38,054 nucleotides of DNA. Origin: Nitrososphaerota archaeon. GTDB lineage: Archaea; Thermoproteota; Nitrososphaeria; Nitrososphaerales; Nitrosopumilaceae. A program made the position numbers and the translations under genes. Within the stretch, counting starts at the first letter, position 1. Each line of letters opens with the position of its first letter. Below the pieces are notes generated by a model. The model searched no databases. It saw only the letters and a program-made list of their open reading frames with translations, and had not been told where the DNA came from. Location of the stretch: the NCBI GenBank assembly GCA_029782475.1, contig JARPSM010000137.1, positions 1 through 38,054 on the forward strand, given 5' to 3'. Below, in pieces: positions 9,038 through 16,737 of the stretch.

Positions 9038-10116
9038 TTTATTTTCTCCAATACTTTTACAAGTTTTAAATTATCTTTATGAGATTTAACAGCAATTCTA
9101 ATATGATGATTATCTAATCCTCTAAAATTTTTACAATCTCTAATCAAAATTTTATGTTCAAGTAATTTTTTTTGTAATTGGGTTGAATCTTTTTTTGTTT
9201 TTATCAAAATAAAATTTGTTGAAGAACTATCACAATCAAACCCATTTAATTTATCAATTTTATTGGTTAAGAAAATCAATTCTTTTTTAATTATAGAATT
9301 TGATTTATCAAGATGCAATTTATTTTTGAGGGCACTATTTGCTGCATCTTGAGCTAACGAATTTACACTCCAAGGCATTTTTATTTTTTGTAAAATATCA
9401 ATTATTTCTTTTGAACCTGCTGCATATCCAATACGAATTCCAGGTAATGCAAATGATTTTGTCAATGAACGTAAAACAAAAAGATTTTTGTATTTTTTAA
9501 CATATGATATTACTGATTCATTTGATTCTGGAACCATTTCTATAAAACATTCATCTAAAAATACAATTGTAGATAATTTTTTTGCTTTTTTGATTATTTG
9601 TAGCAATTGATTTTTTGATAACAGTTGTCCTGTAGGATTATTTGGATTACAAATGAATATACATCCATTTTTTGGAATTTTTGAAATAAAAATATCAAGA
9701 TTTTCAGATAAATTCATTGTTTTAAAATATGAAATGTCACATTCATTGAGTTTAGCTGCTGTTTCATATTCTTGAAAGGTTGGAATTGGAATCAAGACTT
9801 TAGTTTTTTTAGATAAAAATGCAAAGCAGAAATTATAAAGAATTTCAATTGCCCCATTTCCAACTATTAGATTTGATTTTTCCAAGTTAGTGTATTTTTT
9901 TAGGCTTGAAATGACTGTTGACGAACTAGAGTCTGGATAATGTTTGATATTTTCAATATTTTTTTTGAGAGATTTTTTTACCGATAAGGGAGTACCAGCT
10001 GGAGATACATTTGAACTAAAATCAATAATTCTAGAATCAGTACTTTGTGAAGAATTTCTCCCCCCATGAACTACAGGTACATGTTTAACGATTGAGGGTT
10101 TTGTTCGTATTTTCAC
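9034..10116 (-). CDS. cobD: L-threonine-O-3-phosphate decarboxylase (CobD-type aminotransferase fold)
   Basis: A 360-residue PLP-dependent class I/II aminotransferase-fold protein. The opening VVHGGRN followed by IIDFSSNVSPAGTP is characteristic of CobD, which makes (R)-1-aminopropan-2-ol phosphate for the nucleotide loop. It also has NPNNPTGQLLS (about 155-165), DECFIEM, and the PLP-lysine motif SLTKSFALPGIRIGYAAG. Histidinol-phosphate aminotransferase is the closest alternative, but the position at the head of the cob operon favours CobD. Translation most likely starts at GTG (10116). It is divergent from asd across an 83-base promoter gap. Confidence 0.85.
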   Translation of the reverse strand: MKIRTKPSIVKHVPVVHGGRNSSQSTDSRIIDFSSNVSPAGTPLSVKKSLKKNIENIKHYPDSSSSTVISSLKKYTNLEKSNLIVGNGAIEILYNFCFAFLSKKTKVLIPIPTFQEYETAAKLNECDISYFKTMNLSENLDIFISKIPKNGCIFICNPNNPTGQLLSKNQLLQIIKKAKKLSTIVFLDECFIEMVPESNESVISYVKKYKNLFVLRSLTKSFALPGIRIGYAAGSKEIIDILQKIKMPWSVNSLAQDAANSALKNKLHLDKSNSIIKKELIFLTNKIDKLNGFDCDSSSTNFILIKTKKDSTQLQKKLLEHKILIRDCKNFRGLDNHHIRIAVKSHKDNLKLVKVLEKIK

Positions 10117-10168
10117 AGTTCCAAATGGAATTAGTCGATTTAGTATGTTTGGGTAATCCAGAAAACGA

Positions 10169-10175
10169 TTATTAA
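10169..10175 (+). promoter_or_regulatory. TATA-like element for asd
   Basis: TTATTAA lies about 27 bases before the ATG at 10200. This supports a leaderless mRNA starting at that ATG rather than at the upstream TTG at 10176. The element is only moderately TATA-like. Confidence 0.35.
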
Positions 10176-10199
10176 TTGAAGACGATCTATATTCAAATT

Positions 10200-11276
10200 A
10201 TGAGTAAAAAAAGAGTGGCAATTATTGGAGTTACAGGTTCTGTGGGTCAGGAATTTGTTCAATCCCTAAACAATCATCCATGGTTTGAAGTTACTCAGAT
10301 TGCAGCATCCTCACGTTCAGCAGGGAAAAAATATTTGGATTCAATTAAAGATGCAAGTGGAATTATAGCATGGGATGTAGGTGGAGAAATTCCAGAATAT
10401 ATCAAAGAAATGACAGTAAAATCAGTTGATGAAATAGATGTATCTCAGTTAGATCTAGTATTTTCAGCAGTGGAATCAGAAGCAGCTAGGGATATTGAAA
10501 CTAAGATGGCTGCAGATTTACCAGTGATTTCTACAAGTTCTGCTTATAGATATGAAGATGATGTACCAATACTAATTCCAGGAATAAATGATGAACAAAC
10601 AGAATTACTTGAGACTCAAAAAAAGAATAGAAATTGGAAAGGTTGGGTAGCACCATTACCAAATTGCACTACAACAGGTTTAGCAATTACATTAAAACCA
10701 TTACTTGAAAAATACGGTGCAAAAAAAGTTATGATGACTTCAATGCAAGCAATATCTGGAGGAGGTAAATCCGGAGTATCTGCAATGGGAATTACAGATA
10801 ACATTATCCCATATATTCCAAAAGAAGAAGGCAAGGTCAGATTAGAAACGAGAAAAATTTTGGGTAAGTTAATAGATGGAAAAATTGAAGATGCAGATAT
10901 TAGAATTAGTTGTACTTGTACCAGAGTTCCTGTAATAGATGGACATACCGAATCAGTTTTTGTAGAGACTTCAGAAAAAATAGATCCTGCAAAAGCAAAA
11001 GCAACCTATGATCAATGCAATAAAGATATTTCAGTAGCTGGTTTACCATCTGCTCCTGAAAAATACTATGCATTTCATGAAGATCCAACTAGACCTCAAC
11101 CAAGAATGGAACGAAATGTTGGGAATGGAATGACTACAACTATTGGAAGAGTTGAAACTGAAGAATTGTTTGATAACGGTTTAAAATACATGTTATTTTC
11201 TCACAACAAAAAAATGGGTTCAGCAAAAGGAGCAGTTTTGTTGGCAGAGATGTTATACAAAAAAGACAAGATTTAG
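10200..11276 (+). CDS. asd: Aspartate-semialdehyde dehydrogenase
   Basis: Reduces aspartyl phosphate to aspartate semialdehyde with NADPH, at the branch point for lysine, threonine, methionine and isoleucine synthesis. The Rossmann motif GVTGSVGQEF is near the N-terminus. The catalytic Cys lies in PLPNCTTTGL and the substrate-binding region in ISCTCTRVPVIDGHTESV, a pattern of the archaeal/fungal branch. Starting at ATG 10200 gives 358 residues (MSKKRVAIIGVTG). An in-frame TTG at 10176 would add eight residues, but the TATA-like element argues against it. It stands alone, divergent from the cobalamin operon; the threonine branch ultimately feeds threonine phosphate to CobD. Confidence 0.95.
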   Translation: MSKKRVAIIGVTGSVGQEFVQSLNNHPWFEVTQIAASSRSAGKKYLDSIKDASGIIAWDVGGEIPEYIKEMTVKSVDEIDVSQLDLVFSAVESEAARDIETKMAADLPVISTSSAYRYEDDVPILIPGINDEQTELLETQKKNRNWKGWVAPLPNCTTTGLAITLKPLLEKYGAKKVMMTSMQAISGGGKSGVSAMGITDNIIPYIPKEEGKVRLETRKILGKLIDGKIEDADIRISCTCTRVPVIDGHTESVFVETSEKIDPAKAKATYDQCNKDISVAGLPSAPEKYYAFHEDPTRPQPRMERNVGNGMTTTIGRVETEELFDNGLKYMLFSHNKKMGSAKGAVLLAEMLYKKDKI

Positions 11277-11306
11277 AGAATTTATTGCAATTTTTACAAT
11301 AATAAC

Positions 11307-11313
11307 TTTATAA
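11307..11313 (+). promoter_or_regulatory. TATA box of the Lrp/AsnC gene
   Basis: TTTATAA within CTTTATAAG lies about 38 bases before the proposed ACG start at 11348. Initiation is expected near 11335-11340, leaving a leader of about 10 bases. It confirms that transcription begins far upstream of the first in-frame ATG at 11567. Confidence 0.55.
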
Positions 11314-11347
11314 GATCCAGAAAACTAGATCGACTCAGGTGTTTTAG

Positions 11348-11815
11348 ACGGCAAAAGTAGATGACTTAGATTTACAAATTTTATCAGAATTATCAAATGA
11401 CGCATCAATTTCAGTTCCTCGCTTATCAAAAAAAATCAATGTAAACTCATCTGTCGTATATTCAAGAATCAAACGATTAGTTAAGAGAAAACTAATTGAA
11501 CGTTTTACAATTGTTGTTAATGATGAAGAACTGGGTTACAATGTTAAAGCATTAACTGGAATCAATATGGATACAAAAAAACGTGATCACATAATTGATG
11601 AATTATTCAAAATAGATGGGGTTAGAGAAGTTGCAGAAGTTACAGGTAGATTTGATATTCTAGTTACGATGTATTCAAAATCATTAGATCAAATGCACAA
11701 AATGGTCTCTGAACAAATTGGTAGAATTGAAGGAATCCAGTCGTCTGAATCATTCATCGAAATGAAATCACGAATGAAAGCAATGCCATATATGCCATCA
11801 AAGGATAGTGACTAA
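11348..11815 (+). CDS. Lrp/AsnC-family transcription regulator with apparent ACG start
   Basis: A 155-residue regulator with an N-terminal helix-turn-helix (DDLDLQILSELSNDASIS, then VPRLSKKI and SSVVYSRIKRLVKRKLIE) and a C-terminal ligand/oligomerisation domain (GVREVAEVTGRFDILVTMYS). In frame, a TAG stop at 11345-11347 is followed at once by ACG GCA AAA GTA GAT GAC; the first canonical start is ATG 11567, which would delete the whole DNA-binding domain. ACG therefore sits exactly where ATG (MAKVDDLD) is expected. It is either a rare near-cognate start, a point mutation or a sequence error. Two bases separate it from the heme O synthase gene, so the two are probably co-transcribed. Confidence 0.85.
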   Translation, partial: TAKVDDLDLQILSELSNDASISVPRLSKKINVNSSVVYSRIKRLVKRKLIERFTIVVNDEELGYNVKALTGINMDTKKRDHIIDELFKIDGVREVAEVTGRFDILVTMYSKSLDQMHKMVSEQIGRIEGIQSSESFIEMKSRMKAMPYMPSKDSD

Positions 11816-11817
11816 TA

Positions 11818-12747
11818 TTGCAAAAACAAAAATCTGAATCCAGAGTAGCAGTATACTATGAATTAACAAAACCAAAAATTTGGTATTTATTGGTTTTTAC
11901 AGCATTTGGTGCAGCACTAACTGCTTCCAATATTTACAACATAGAAATATCACCAGCAACATGGCTGTTAATGTTATTTTCAGTTGCTTCTGGTTCAGCT
12001 GCTGCAAATACTTTGACCAATTATCACGATAGAGACATTGACGCAATTATGGAAAGAACAAAAGACAGACCATTACCATCAAAAAGAATCGATCCTGCAG
12101 TAAAAGCAAGGAATTTTGGATTAGTATTAGCAGGTATCTCCCTGGTTTTAGCATTTGGAATTTCTTTTACAACAACATTAGAACAAGGAATATGGGCAAC
12201 TGCTTTCATTGCATTTGCATTAGTAAACAACATCATAATTTACTCATATGTATTAAAACGAAATTCTAGGACTAACATAATTTTAGGTGGATTATGTGGA
12301 GGTTCACCACCAATGATTGGATGGGTTGCAGTGACCATGTCAGATTTATGGACAATGGGTCTTGCTATGGCAGGTTTAGTATTCATTTGGATTCCAATGC
12401 ATATTTGGGCACTCACTTTACATTTCAAAGAAGATTATAACAAAGTCAATGTTCCAATGTTGACTGCAGTACAATCAGAAAAAACTGCTGTAAGAGCTAT
12501 TGCAATTTCAACTGTTGTAATGGTATTATTTTCAATTGCCCCATTTTTCATTACAAACCAAAGCGGTGAAGAAATGGTAGGAGCAGTATATCTATGGACT
12601 GCAATTGCTTCAGGTGCATTAATGCTAGGATTGTCAGTATGGGTACTAGTCAAACCAATGGAACACGCAGCCTGGACATTGTTTAAATTCTCTAGTCCTT
12701 ACTTGGCAGTATTATTTATTGCACTAATGGTTGATTCTTCATTATAA
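11818..12747 (+). CDS. ctaB: Protoheme IX farnesyltransferase (heme O synthase)
   Basis: A 309-residue UbiA-superfamily membrane prenyltransferase that converts heme b to heme O for the terminal oxidase. The polyprenyl-diphosphate site is NYHDRDIDAIMERTKDRPLP at about 68-87. Other family blocks are YYELTKPKIWYL at the N-terminus and HFKEDYNKVNVPML near 202-215. About eight to nine hydrophobic segments are visible. It starts at TTG 11818, two bases after the Lrp/AsnC stop. The adjacent regulator may tune oxidase biogenesis (inference). Its last six bases overlap the small gene on the other strand. Confidence 0.95.
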   Translation: MQKQKSESRVAVYYELTKPKIWYLLVFTAFGAALTASNIYNIEISPATWLLMLFSVASGSAAANTLTNYHDRDIDAIMERTKDRPLPSKRIDPAVKARNFGLVLAGISLVLAFGISFTTTLEQGIWATAFIAFALVNNIIIYSYVLKRNSRTNIILGGLCGGSPPMIGWVAVTMSDLWTMGLAMAGLVFIWIPMHIWALTLHFKEDYNKVNVPMLTAVQSEKTAVRAIAISTVVMVLFSIAPFFITNQSGEEMVGAVYLWTAIASGALMLGLSVWVLVKPMEHAAWTLFKFSSPYLAVLFIALMVDSSL

Positions 12748-12975
12748 AATACTCCCTTTATCATCCAAGCTATTCAATTCTTTAGTAATTTCAGAATGTT
12801 CTTCCACCATAATTTTAAGTTCATTTTTTAATTCTTCAGAATTCCATTCAGATGAAATCAGGGAGGTTAATTTTGCAACAGTTTTCCACTGAATGTTATT
12901 TTGATCATCAATTAATTTTAAAAATTGGGTTCCTTTTTCTTCATCATCCATATTTTTTTGATATTTTACAATCAT
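12742..12975 (-). CDS. Small acidic hypothetical protein
   Basis: A 77-residue acidic, mostly helical protein (MDDEEKGTQFLKLIDD..., SLISSEWNSEELKNELKIMVEEH). No motif is recognised. An internal ATG eight codons downstream (MDDEEKG, at 12951) is an alternative start that would remove the basic leader MIVKYQKN. It overlaps the end of ctaB by six bases, convergently. It is probably a lineage-specific cytosolic protein. Confidence 0.5.
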   Translation of the reverse strand: MIVKYQKNMDDEEKGTQFLKLIDDQNNIQWKTVAKLTSLISSEWNSEELKNELKIMVEEHSEITKELNSLDDKGSIL

Positions 12976-13042
12976 AAAAAGTTAGCATTGGTAATTACAT
13001 AATTTTAAAGTTTTATTAGTAAATGGTAGGTATTTTTTTCAA

Positions 13043-13198
13043 ATGCAATGTAGTATATCAGAATGTAAAGAAAAAGCTATAGAAACTGTAAAAATTAGTT
13101 TTAGGGAGACACGGAATTTATGCAAGTTACATTACAAATTATTTGAAAACAAGGATAAAAAATATAATCCAATATTTTCAAAAGCATCAGATGTTTAG
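13043..13198 (+). CDS. Mini zinc-binding protein (51 residues)
   Basis: ATG at 13043 opens a 51-codon frame ending at TAG 13196-13198. It has MQCSISECKEKA at the N-terminus and LCKLHYKLF at about 26-34: a C-x4-C ... C-x2-H arrangement consistent with one structural zinc site. Such compact 'C..C...C..H' proteins are common in Nitrosopumilus-like genomes, but I do not recognise the family. It lies in the gap between two longer genes. Confidence 0.5.
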   Translation: MQCSISECKEKAIETVKISFRETRNLCKLHYKLFENKDKKYNPIFSKASDV

Positions 13199-13264
13199 TA
13201 CTGATATGTTTTCACATGATAAAATTATTGAAAGATTTAACATCTACTATTTTCAAAATACAAC

Positions 13265-13735
13265 ATGGCAGTCAAGAAAAAAAGTGAGCCTAAGAAGACA
13301 GTAAAAAAAACTGCTTCTAAACCTAAAAAACAAGTTTCAAATTCATCAAAAAAATCAGAATTTGAAAAGGCCTGGAAAGATTACAATTCTGCTTTAAGTG
13401 GATGGAAAGATTCACTTGCGCAATGGCAAAAAGCCACAAATGAAACTTTAATGACATATCATGATGCATGTCAAAAAGCATTGGAATCAGATGCAGAAAT
13501 GTTAAAGAAAGTTAGTTCAAGTTGGGAAAATACTTGGGAAGAAATTGGACCTGAATATATTAAACAACAAACAAAGATGATGGAAAATATCTTTAAAGAA
13601 ACCAACATTGAGTCAATTAAAAAATTCAATGATCAATGGGAAAAATTCCTAAAATCATCTGGAGATGATTCAATTGTAGCATACCAAGAGGCAATTAAAA
13701 AATTCAATCAGGCGTGGCAATCAGGACAAATGTAA
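13265..13735 (+). CDS. Trp-rich helical protein with basic N-terminus (phasin-like)
   Basis: A 156-residue protein. Residues 1-30 are a Lys/Ala/Ser-rich disordered tail (KKTVKKTASKPKKQ). The rest is amphipathic helix with regularly spaced Trp: FEKAWKDY, SGWKDSLAQWQKA, SSWENTWEE, NDQWEKF and FNQAWQSG. This is a phasin/PhaE-like pattern, suggesting association with a granule or other hydrophobic surface, while the basic tail could bind nucleic acid or polyphosphate. The assignment rests on composition, not a proven family. A second protein of the same style is encoded at 16738-17151. A TATA-like TTTAACA lies about 30 bases upstream. Confidence 0.7.
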   Translation: MAVKKKSEPKKTVKKTASKPKKQVSNSSKKSEFEKAWKDYNSALSGWKDSLAQWQKATNETLMTYHDACQKALESDAEMLKKVSSSWENTWEEIGPEYIKQQTKMMENIFKETNIESIKKFNDQWEKFLKSSGDDSIVAYQEAIKKFNQAWQSGQM

Positions 13736-13762
13736 TTATTTCCAAGTTTACAAAATAAATTA

Positions 13763-14599
13763 TTATTTTTTCATTTTAATTATTCTAAAAACTTTAGATC
13801 CACATACTGAGCAAATTCCTCTAATTGCAGGTCTGCCATTTTTCATGGTAGTTTCTTTGGGATTTTTGATAATTCTTTTTGTTTTACACTTGACACAATA
13901 GGCTTCTTGAGAAGAAGACTCGGGAGTTTTAATTTCAACATTGTCTGAATTACCAAATTTATTTTTCACAGCCTCTAATTTTTTAATTTCTTTTTCTAGT
14001 TTCTTAACTTTTGATAATTGTTCAGGAGTAGCTTCTTCTTCCTCTGGTTCAGTAGAGTTTTGGTTTGATAGAATATTCTCTAAATCATCTATTTGTTGTT
14101 GAATATTATTTACTTGTGATAGTTGTTCAGGAGTAGCTTCTTCTTCCTCTGGTTCAGTAATTGGTTCAGGTTGTAATTCTAATTCTTGTGGAAGTTCTTC
14201 TGCGGATTCTTTTGGTAATGAACCTCTAGGGCTAGAAGGTGATTCTGGTTCAGTAATTGGTTCAGGTTGTAATTCTAATTCTTGAATTGTTTCTACAAAT
14301 GAAGATTCAGGTAAATCTCCTAGAAAATCTAATTTCACTTTATTTTTATCTAATCTAAGATAAGGACTACCTTCAATTGAAAAAAGTTCAAGTTTGTTAC
14401 CAGGTTTCCAAGAATTTTTTCCACTGTAAATTGTAATGTATGTAAATCCATTTTTTATGTCAGAAGCAATTGTTAAACGATCTATCGATTTACCTTTAGT
14501 AATTCCATTATCAGTGTCTTGATGTCGTGTAGCTATAGAAATTAAATGCTCAGAATCATAGCTTACTTCTGAAATTAAGTAATCAGCCCATTTCTTCAT
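13763..14599 (-). CDS. DUF3892-DUF5679 protein with acidic repeat linker
   Basis: A 278-residue three-part protein. Residues 1 to about 105 (WADYLISEVSYD ... KNGFTYITIYSG ... YLRLDKNKVKLDFLGDLPE) match the small beta domain DUF3892. Residues about 106-230 are an acidic Pro/Glu linker containing duplicated units (ELELQPEPITEPE twice, EPEEEEATPEQLS twice). The C-terminal 45 residues are a DUF5679-type zinc ribbon: YCVKCKTKR, PKETTMKNGRPAIRGICSVCG and KVFRI. Both domain names are from memory of the families, and neither has a known function. Convergent with the phasin-like gene upstream. Confidence 0.7.
   Translation of the reverse strand: MKKWADYLISEVSYDSEHLISIATRHQDTDNGITKGKSIDRLTIASDIKNGFTYITIYSGKNSWKPGNKLELFSIEGSPYLRLDKNKVKLDFLGDLPESSFVETIQELELQPEPITEPESPSSPRGSLPKESAEELPQELELQPEPITEPEEEEATPEQLSQVNNIQQQIDDLENILSNQNSTEPEEEEATPEQLSKVKKLEKEIKKLEAVKNKFGNSDNVEIKTPESSSQEAYCVKCKTKRIIKNPKETTMKNGRPAIRGICSVCGSKVFRIIKMKK
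14018..14159. repeat. 37-bp direct repeat (two copies) inside the DUF3892-DUF5679 gene
   Basis: Identical 37-base copies at 14018-14054 and 14123-14159 encode the repeated EPEEEEATPEQLS segment of the acidic linker on the minus strand. The exact identity indicates recent duplication or slippage within the coding sequence, kept in frame. Confidence 0.85.
14148..14284. repeat. 41-bp direct repeat (two copies) inside the same linker
   Basis: Identical 41-base copies at 14148-14188 and 14244-14284 encode the repeated ELELQPEPITEPE segment on the minus strand. The first copy partly overlaps the end of the neighbouring 37-base repeat, so the linker grew by nested in-frame duplications. Confidence 0.85.
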
Positions 14600-14724
14600 T
14601 ACAAAAAATAATAATTAATTTCTACTAATTAAGCAATGATTTTTGAAATATCAAATTAAAAAAATAATTATCAAAATTTAAAGAAAAATATGAAAAATAT
14701 CTAAAACAGGCACAAAAAATAGGG

Positions 14725-14730
14725 TTATAA
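14725..14730 (+). promoter_or_regulatory. TATA box of the two-gene unknown operon
   Basis: TTATAA lies about 27 bases before ATG 14754. This supports a leaderless start at that ATG rather than at TTG 14745. Confidence 0.5.
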
Positions 14731-14753
14731 TCAGCATCGCAGGATTGGAATTA

Positions 14754-15137
14754 ATGGAAATTTCTATCGAACCCTGGAAAAAATTGATTATTCATGAGAT
14801 AATTGAATACAAGTTTGAGGATTGGATAAAACAAATAGCTTTCAGTACACGATCATCAGGAGGAGGAATTCCTACAATGCAGTGGACAAATGGAATTGTT
14901 TTCTCTCCAGCAAATTTCCCAACAACTAATTCTACAGTAGATGAACAATTGAAAGGTACACTACATTGGTCATCAGTATCATTTGCAATAAAAGAGAAAT
15001 TTGAGAAACAAATTGTTAAAGAAAATGCTACAATAAATTTAGTAGACGTTAGCGTAAATGAAATTTTCAAAGAATTGTCTATTAGTTTAAAATTACAATC
15101 AAAATATATTAATTCACAATCCAATACAGTCCAATGA
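14754..15137 (+). CDS. Hypothetical protein, first gene of a two-gene operon
   Basis: A 127-residue soluble protein (MEISIEPWKKLIIHEII...) with mixed helix and strand, a Ser/Gly-rich loop (RSSGGGIP) near residues 32-39, and no recognised motif. A TTG nine bases upstream is a possible alternative start, but the TATA box favours ATG 14754. Its stop overlaps the next gene by four bases (ATGA), so the products probably act together. Function unknown. Confidence 0.6.
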   Translation: MEISIEPWKKLIIHEIIEYKFEDWIKQIAFSTRSSGGGIPTMQWTNGIVFSPANFPTTNSTVDEQLKGTLHWSSVSFAIKEKFEKQIVKENATINLVDVSVNEIFKELSISLKLQSKYINSQSNTVQ

Positions 15138-15817
15138 ATATTGAAGAAGCAATAGAAAAATGTGAAATTTCCTTAAAACAAATCAAACAGTATGATCCTG
15201 ATCCATTTTATGTAAATCATTTTTTTGAACAGTATATTGATTTAAGAGATAAAATAATTATAGGAATTTTTGAAGAAGCTGATAGAGATTTTGGATTATT
15301 TTTGACTAAACCAATTACCAAAGAAAGTTTTTTTCAAAAAGCAAAATTGAAAAATGATGAAAATGCAATTAAATTTTCAGAATGGTTTAAAAGAAAATAT
15401 TCTGAAGAACATGAAAATCTATATCCAAACTTTATGAATGAAATATGTAACTTTAGAAAAAAATTTGAAAAATTACCTGATGTAAAAATTATGATTAGAG
15501 CGTCAGATAGATACAAAGATGATATTAATCAAGAAATTCAAGTTCCATTAAGTAATAAAAAATTACGTTCCAAAAAAGAATTAGATATTGAAATAAAAAG
15601 ACAGTTGCCAGTTTTTTTAGAAATTATTAATCATAAAAGACATGAGAAAAATGAGCCTAAAGTTGAAAAAAATCAGATAATTGCATCTACATTTCTAAAT
15701 ATTGAAAATCACAAAGATATTGAAATTGTTTATACATCTGAAATTTACATCCCAGTGATAAAACGATTGGTTGAAGAGGCAAGGGCAAAAATCAAAAACT
15801 TGATCAGAAATAATTAA
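15134..15817 (+). CDS. Hypothetical helical protein, second gene of the operon
   Basis: A 227-residue, charged, largely helical cytosolic protein (EEAIEKCEISLKQIKQYDPDP at the N-terminus). No catalytic motif, signal peptide or membrane segment is seen. It is coupled by a four-base overlap to the preceding gene. It ends four bases before a convergent gene. Codon use is like the rest of the window. Not recognised. Confidence 0.6.
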   Translation: MNIEEAIEKCEISLKQIKQYDPDPFYVNHFFEQYIDLRDKIIIGIFEEADRDFGLFLTKPITKESFFQKAKLKNDENAIKFSEWFKRKYSEEHENLYPNFMNEICNFRKKFEKLPDVKIMIRASDRYKDDINQEIQVPLSNKKLRSKKELDIEIKRQLPVFLEIINHKRHEKNEPKVEKNQIIASTFLNIENHKDIEIVYTSEIYIPVIKRLVEEARAKIKNLIRNN

Positions 15818-15821
15818 AAAT

Positions 15822-16487
15822 TTATTCAGTCAAACCAAAAATTGAGTGCTCTGATTTTATTTTGACTATTGGGAGATATGAATAGCCATGATCAAAACTA
15901 TCAGAAAATTCTGGATCTTGACCTTGATTTCCTCGATATTTGACAAAATGCTTAGTTGGTTCTGCATCTAATTCAACGTAATTGAAATTATAGTATACTT
16001 CATCCATTTCAAGAGATGTAATGTATCCCATTACCCAAGATTTGTTGTGTGGTAATGCATAAAGTGTAAGATTTTGTTCTTCTGGGAATTCTGGATCATA
16101 TGTTAATCTAGATAAACTTCCTAGATCCTTTACTTGTATTGGATGAAATTGATCAGATATTTTCTTTGATTGTACTGGCAAAGATGAGATCTTAGATTCC
16201 ATGTGAATAATTGGAGCATAATTAGAATTAGTTTTTGTAGATTCAACAACATCACAAATCTCTTTTCCAGAATCAACTTGATATGAAACATATCTACCTG
16301 ATTTTGACATTGGTGCATAAAAAATCAACAATGTATTTGCAAGTGTTAAACTACTTGAGATAATTCTAGTACCGTCTAGTTCTTGAGAATAAACCCGTTT
16401 AGGATACTCTTGTAATGCACATGTCAATCTTGCTAAATCATCAAAACTTGATAATTCTACATAATATTGATTCTGAGTAACTGACAT
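15822..16487 (-). CDS. Hypothetical conserved-looking protein
   Basis: A 221-residue soluble protein (MSVTQNQYYVELSSFDDLARL...), alternating helix and beta. It has many aromatic residues and a central PIQVKDLGSLSRLTYDPEFPEEQN segment. Its N-terminal half, with a predicted beta-alpha-beta start and SFDDLARLTCALQEYPKRVY, could be a small ferredoxin-like fold. No family is recognised. The ATG at 16487 is preferred over a TTG three bases upstream. It lies about 40 bases downstream of a small membrane protein gene on the same strand. Confidence 0.55.
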   Translation of the reverse strand: MSVTQNQYYVELSSFDDLARLTCALQEYPKRVYSQELDGTRIISSSLTLANTLLIFYAPMSKSGRYVSYQVDSGKEICDVVESTKTNSNYAPIIHMESKISSLPVQSKKISDQFHPIQVKDLGSLSRLTYDPEFPEEQNLTLYALPHNKSWVMGYITSLEMDEVYYNFNYVELDAEPTKHFVKYRGNQGQDPEFSDSFDHGYSYLPIVKIKSEHSIFGLTE

Positions 16488-16527
16488 CAAAAAATTATGA
16501 ATTAATCAGGGTTTTATTCTTTCCACA

Positions 16528-16728
16528 TCATATAGGGATTTTTGGTTTGTAATTTTTTCTATCAAAATATTCCATAATAAAATGGAAAAGAATTAGTTTA
16601 CCAAAGACAATCATGGAAATTAAAGATAGCATATATTCTTCTAAATGAAACAGATATCCAGTTACTCCTACTGCAGTCATAATTTCTAATCCAGTACAAG
16701 TACAAAAAAAGAGAAATTTTTCTCTCAA
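16528..16728 (-). CDS. Small two-helix membrane protein
   Basis: A 66-residue protein with two hydrophobic segments (about 5-26 and 31-54) and a basic C-terminus (DRKNYKPKIPI) that should face the cytosol. It starts at TTG 16728, nine bases after the stop of the Trp-repeat gene, and is likely co-transcribed with it. No family recognised; the start is not certain. Confidence 0.5.
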   Translation of the reverse strand: MREKFLFFCTCTGLEIMTAVGVTGYLFHLEEYMLSLISMIVFGKLILFHFIMEYFDRKNYKPKIPI

Positions 16729-16737
16729 TTCAACAAT

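Noticed and set aside
14018-14284. Short direct repeats that could suggest a CRISPR or minisatellite
   Set aside because: Only two copies each, nested, in frame and inside a coding linker; no spacers of uniform length and no cas genes.
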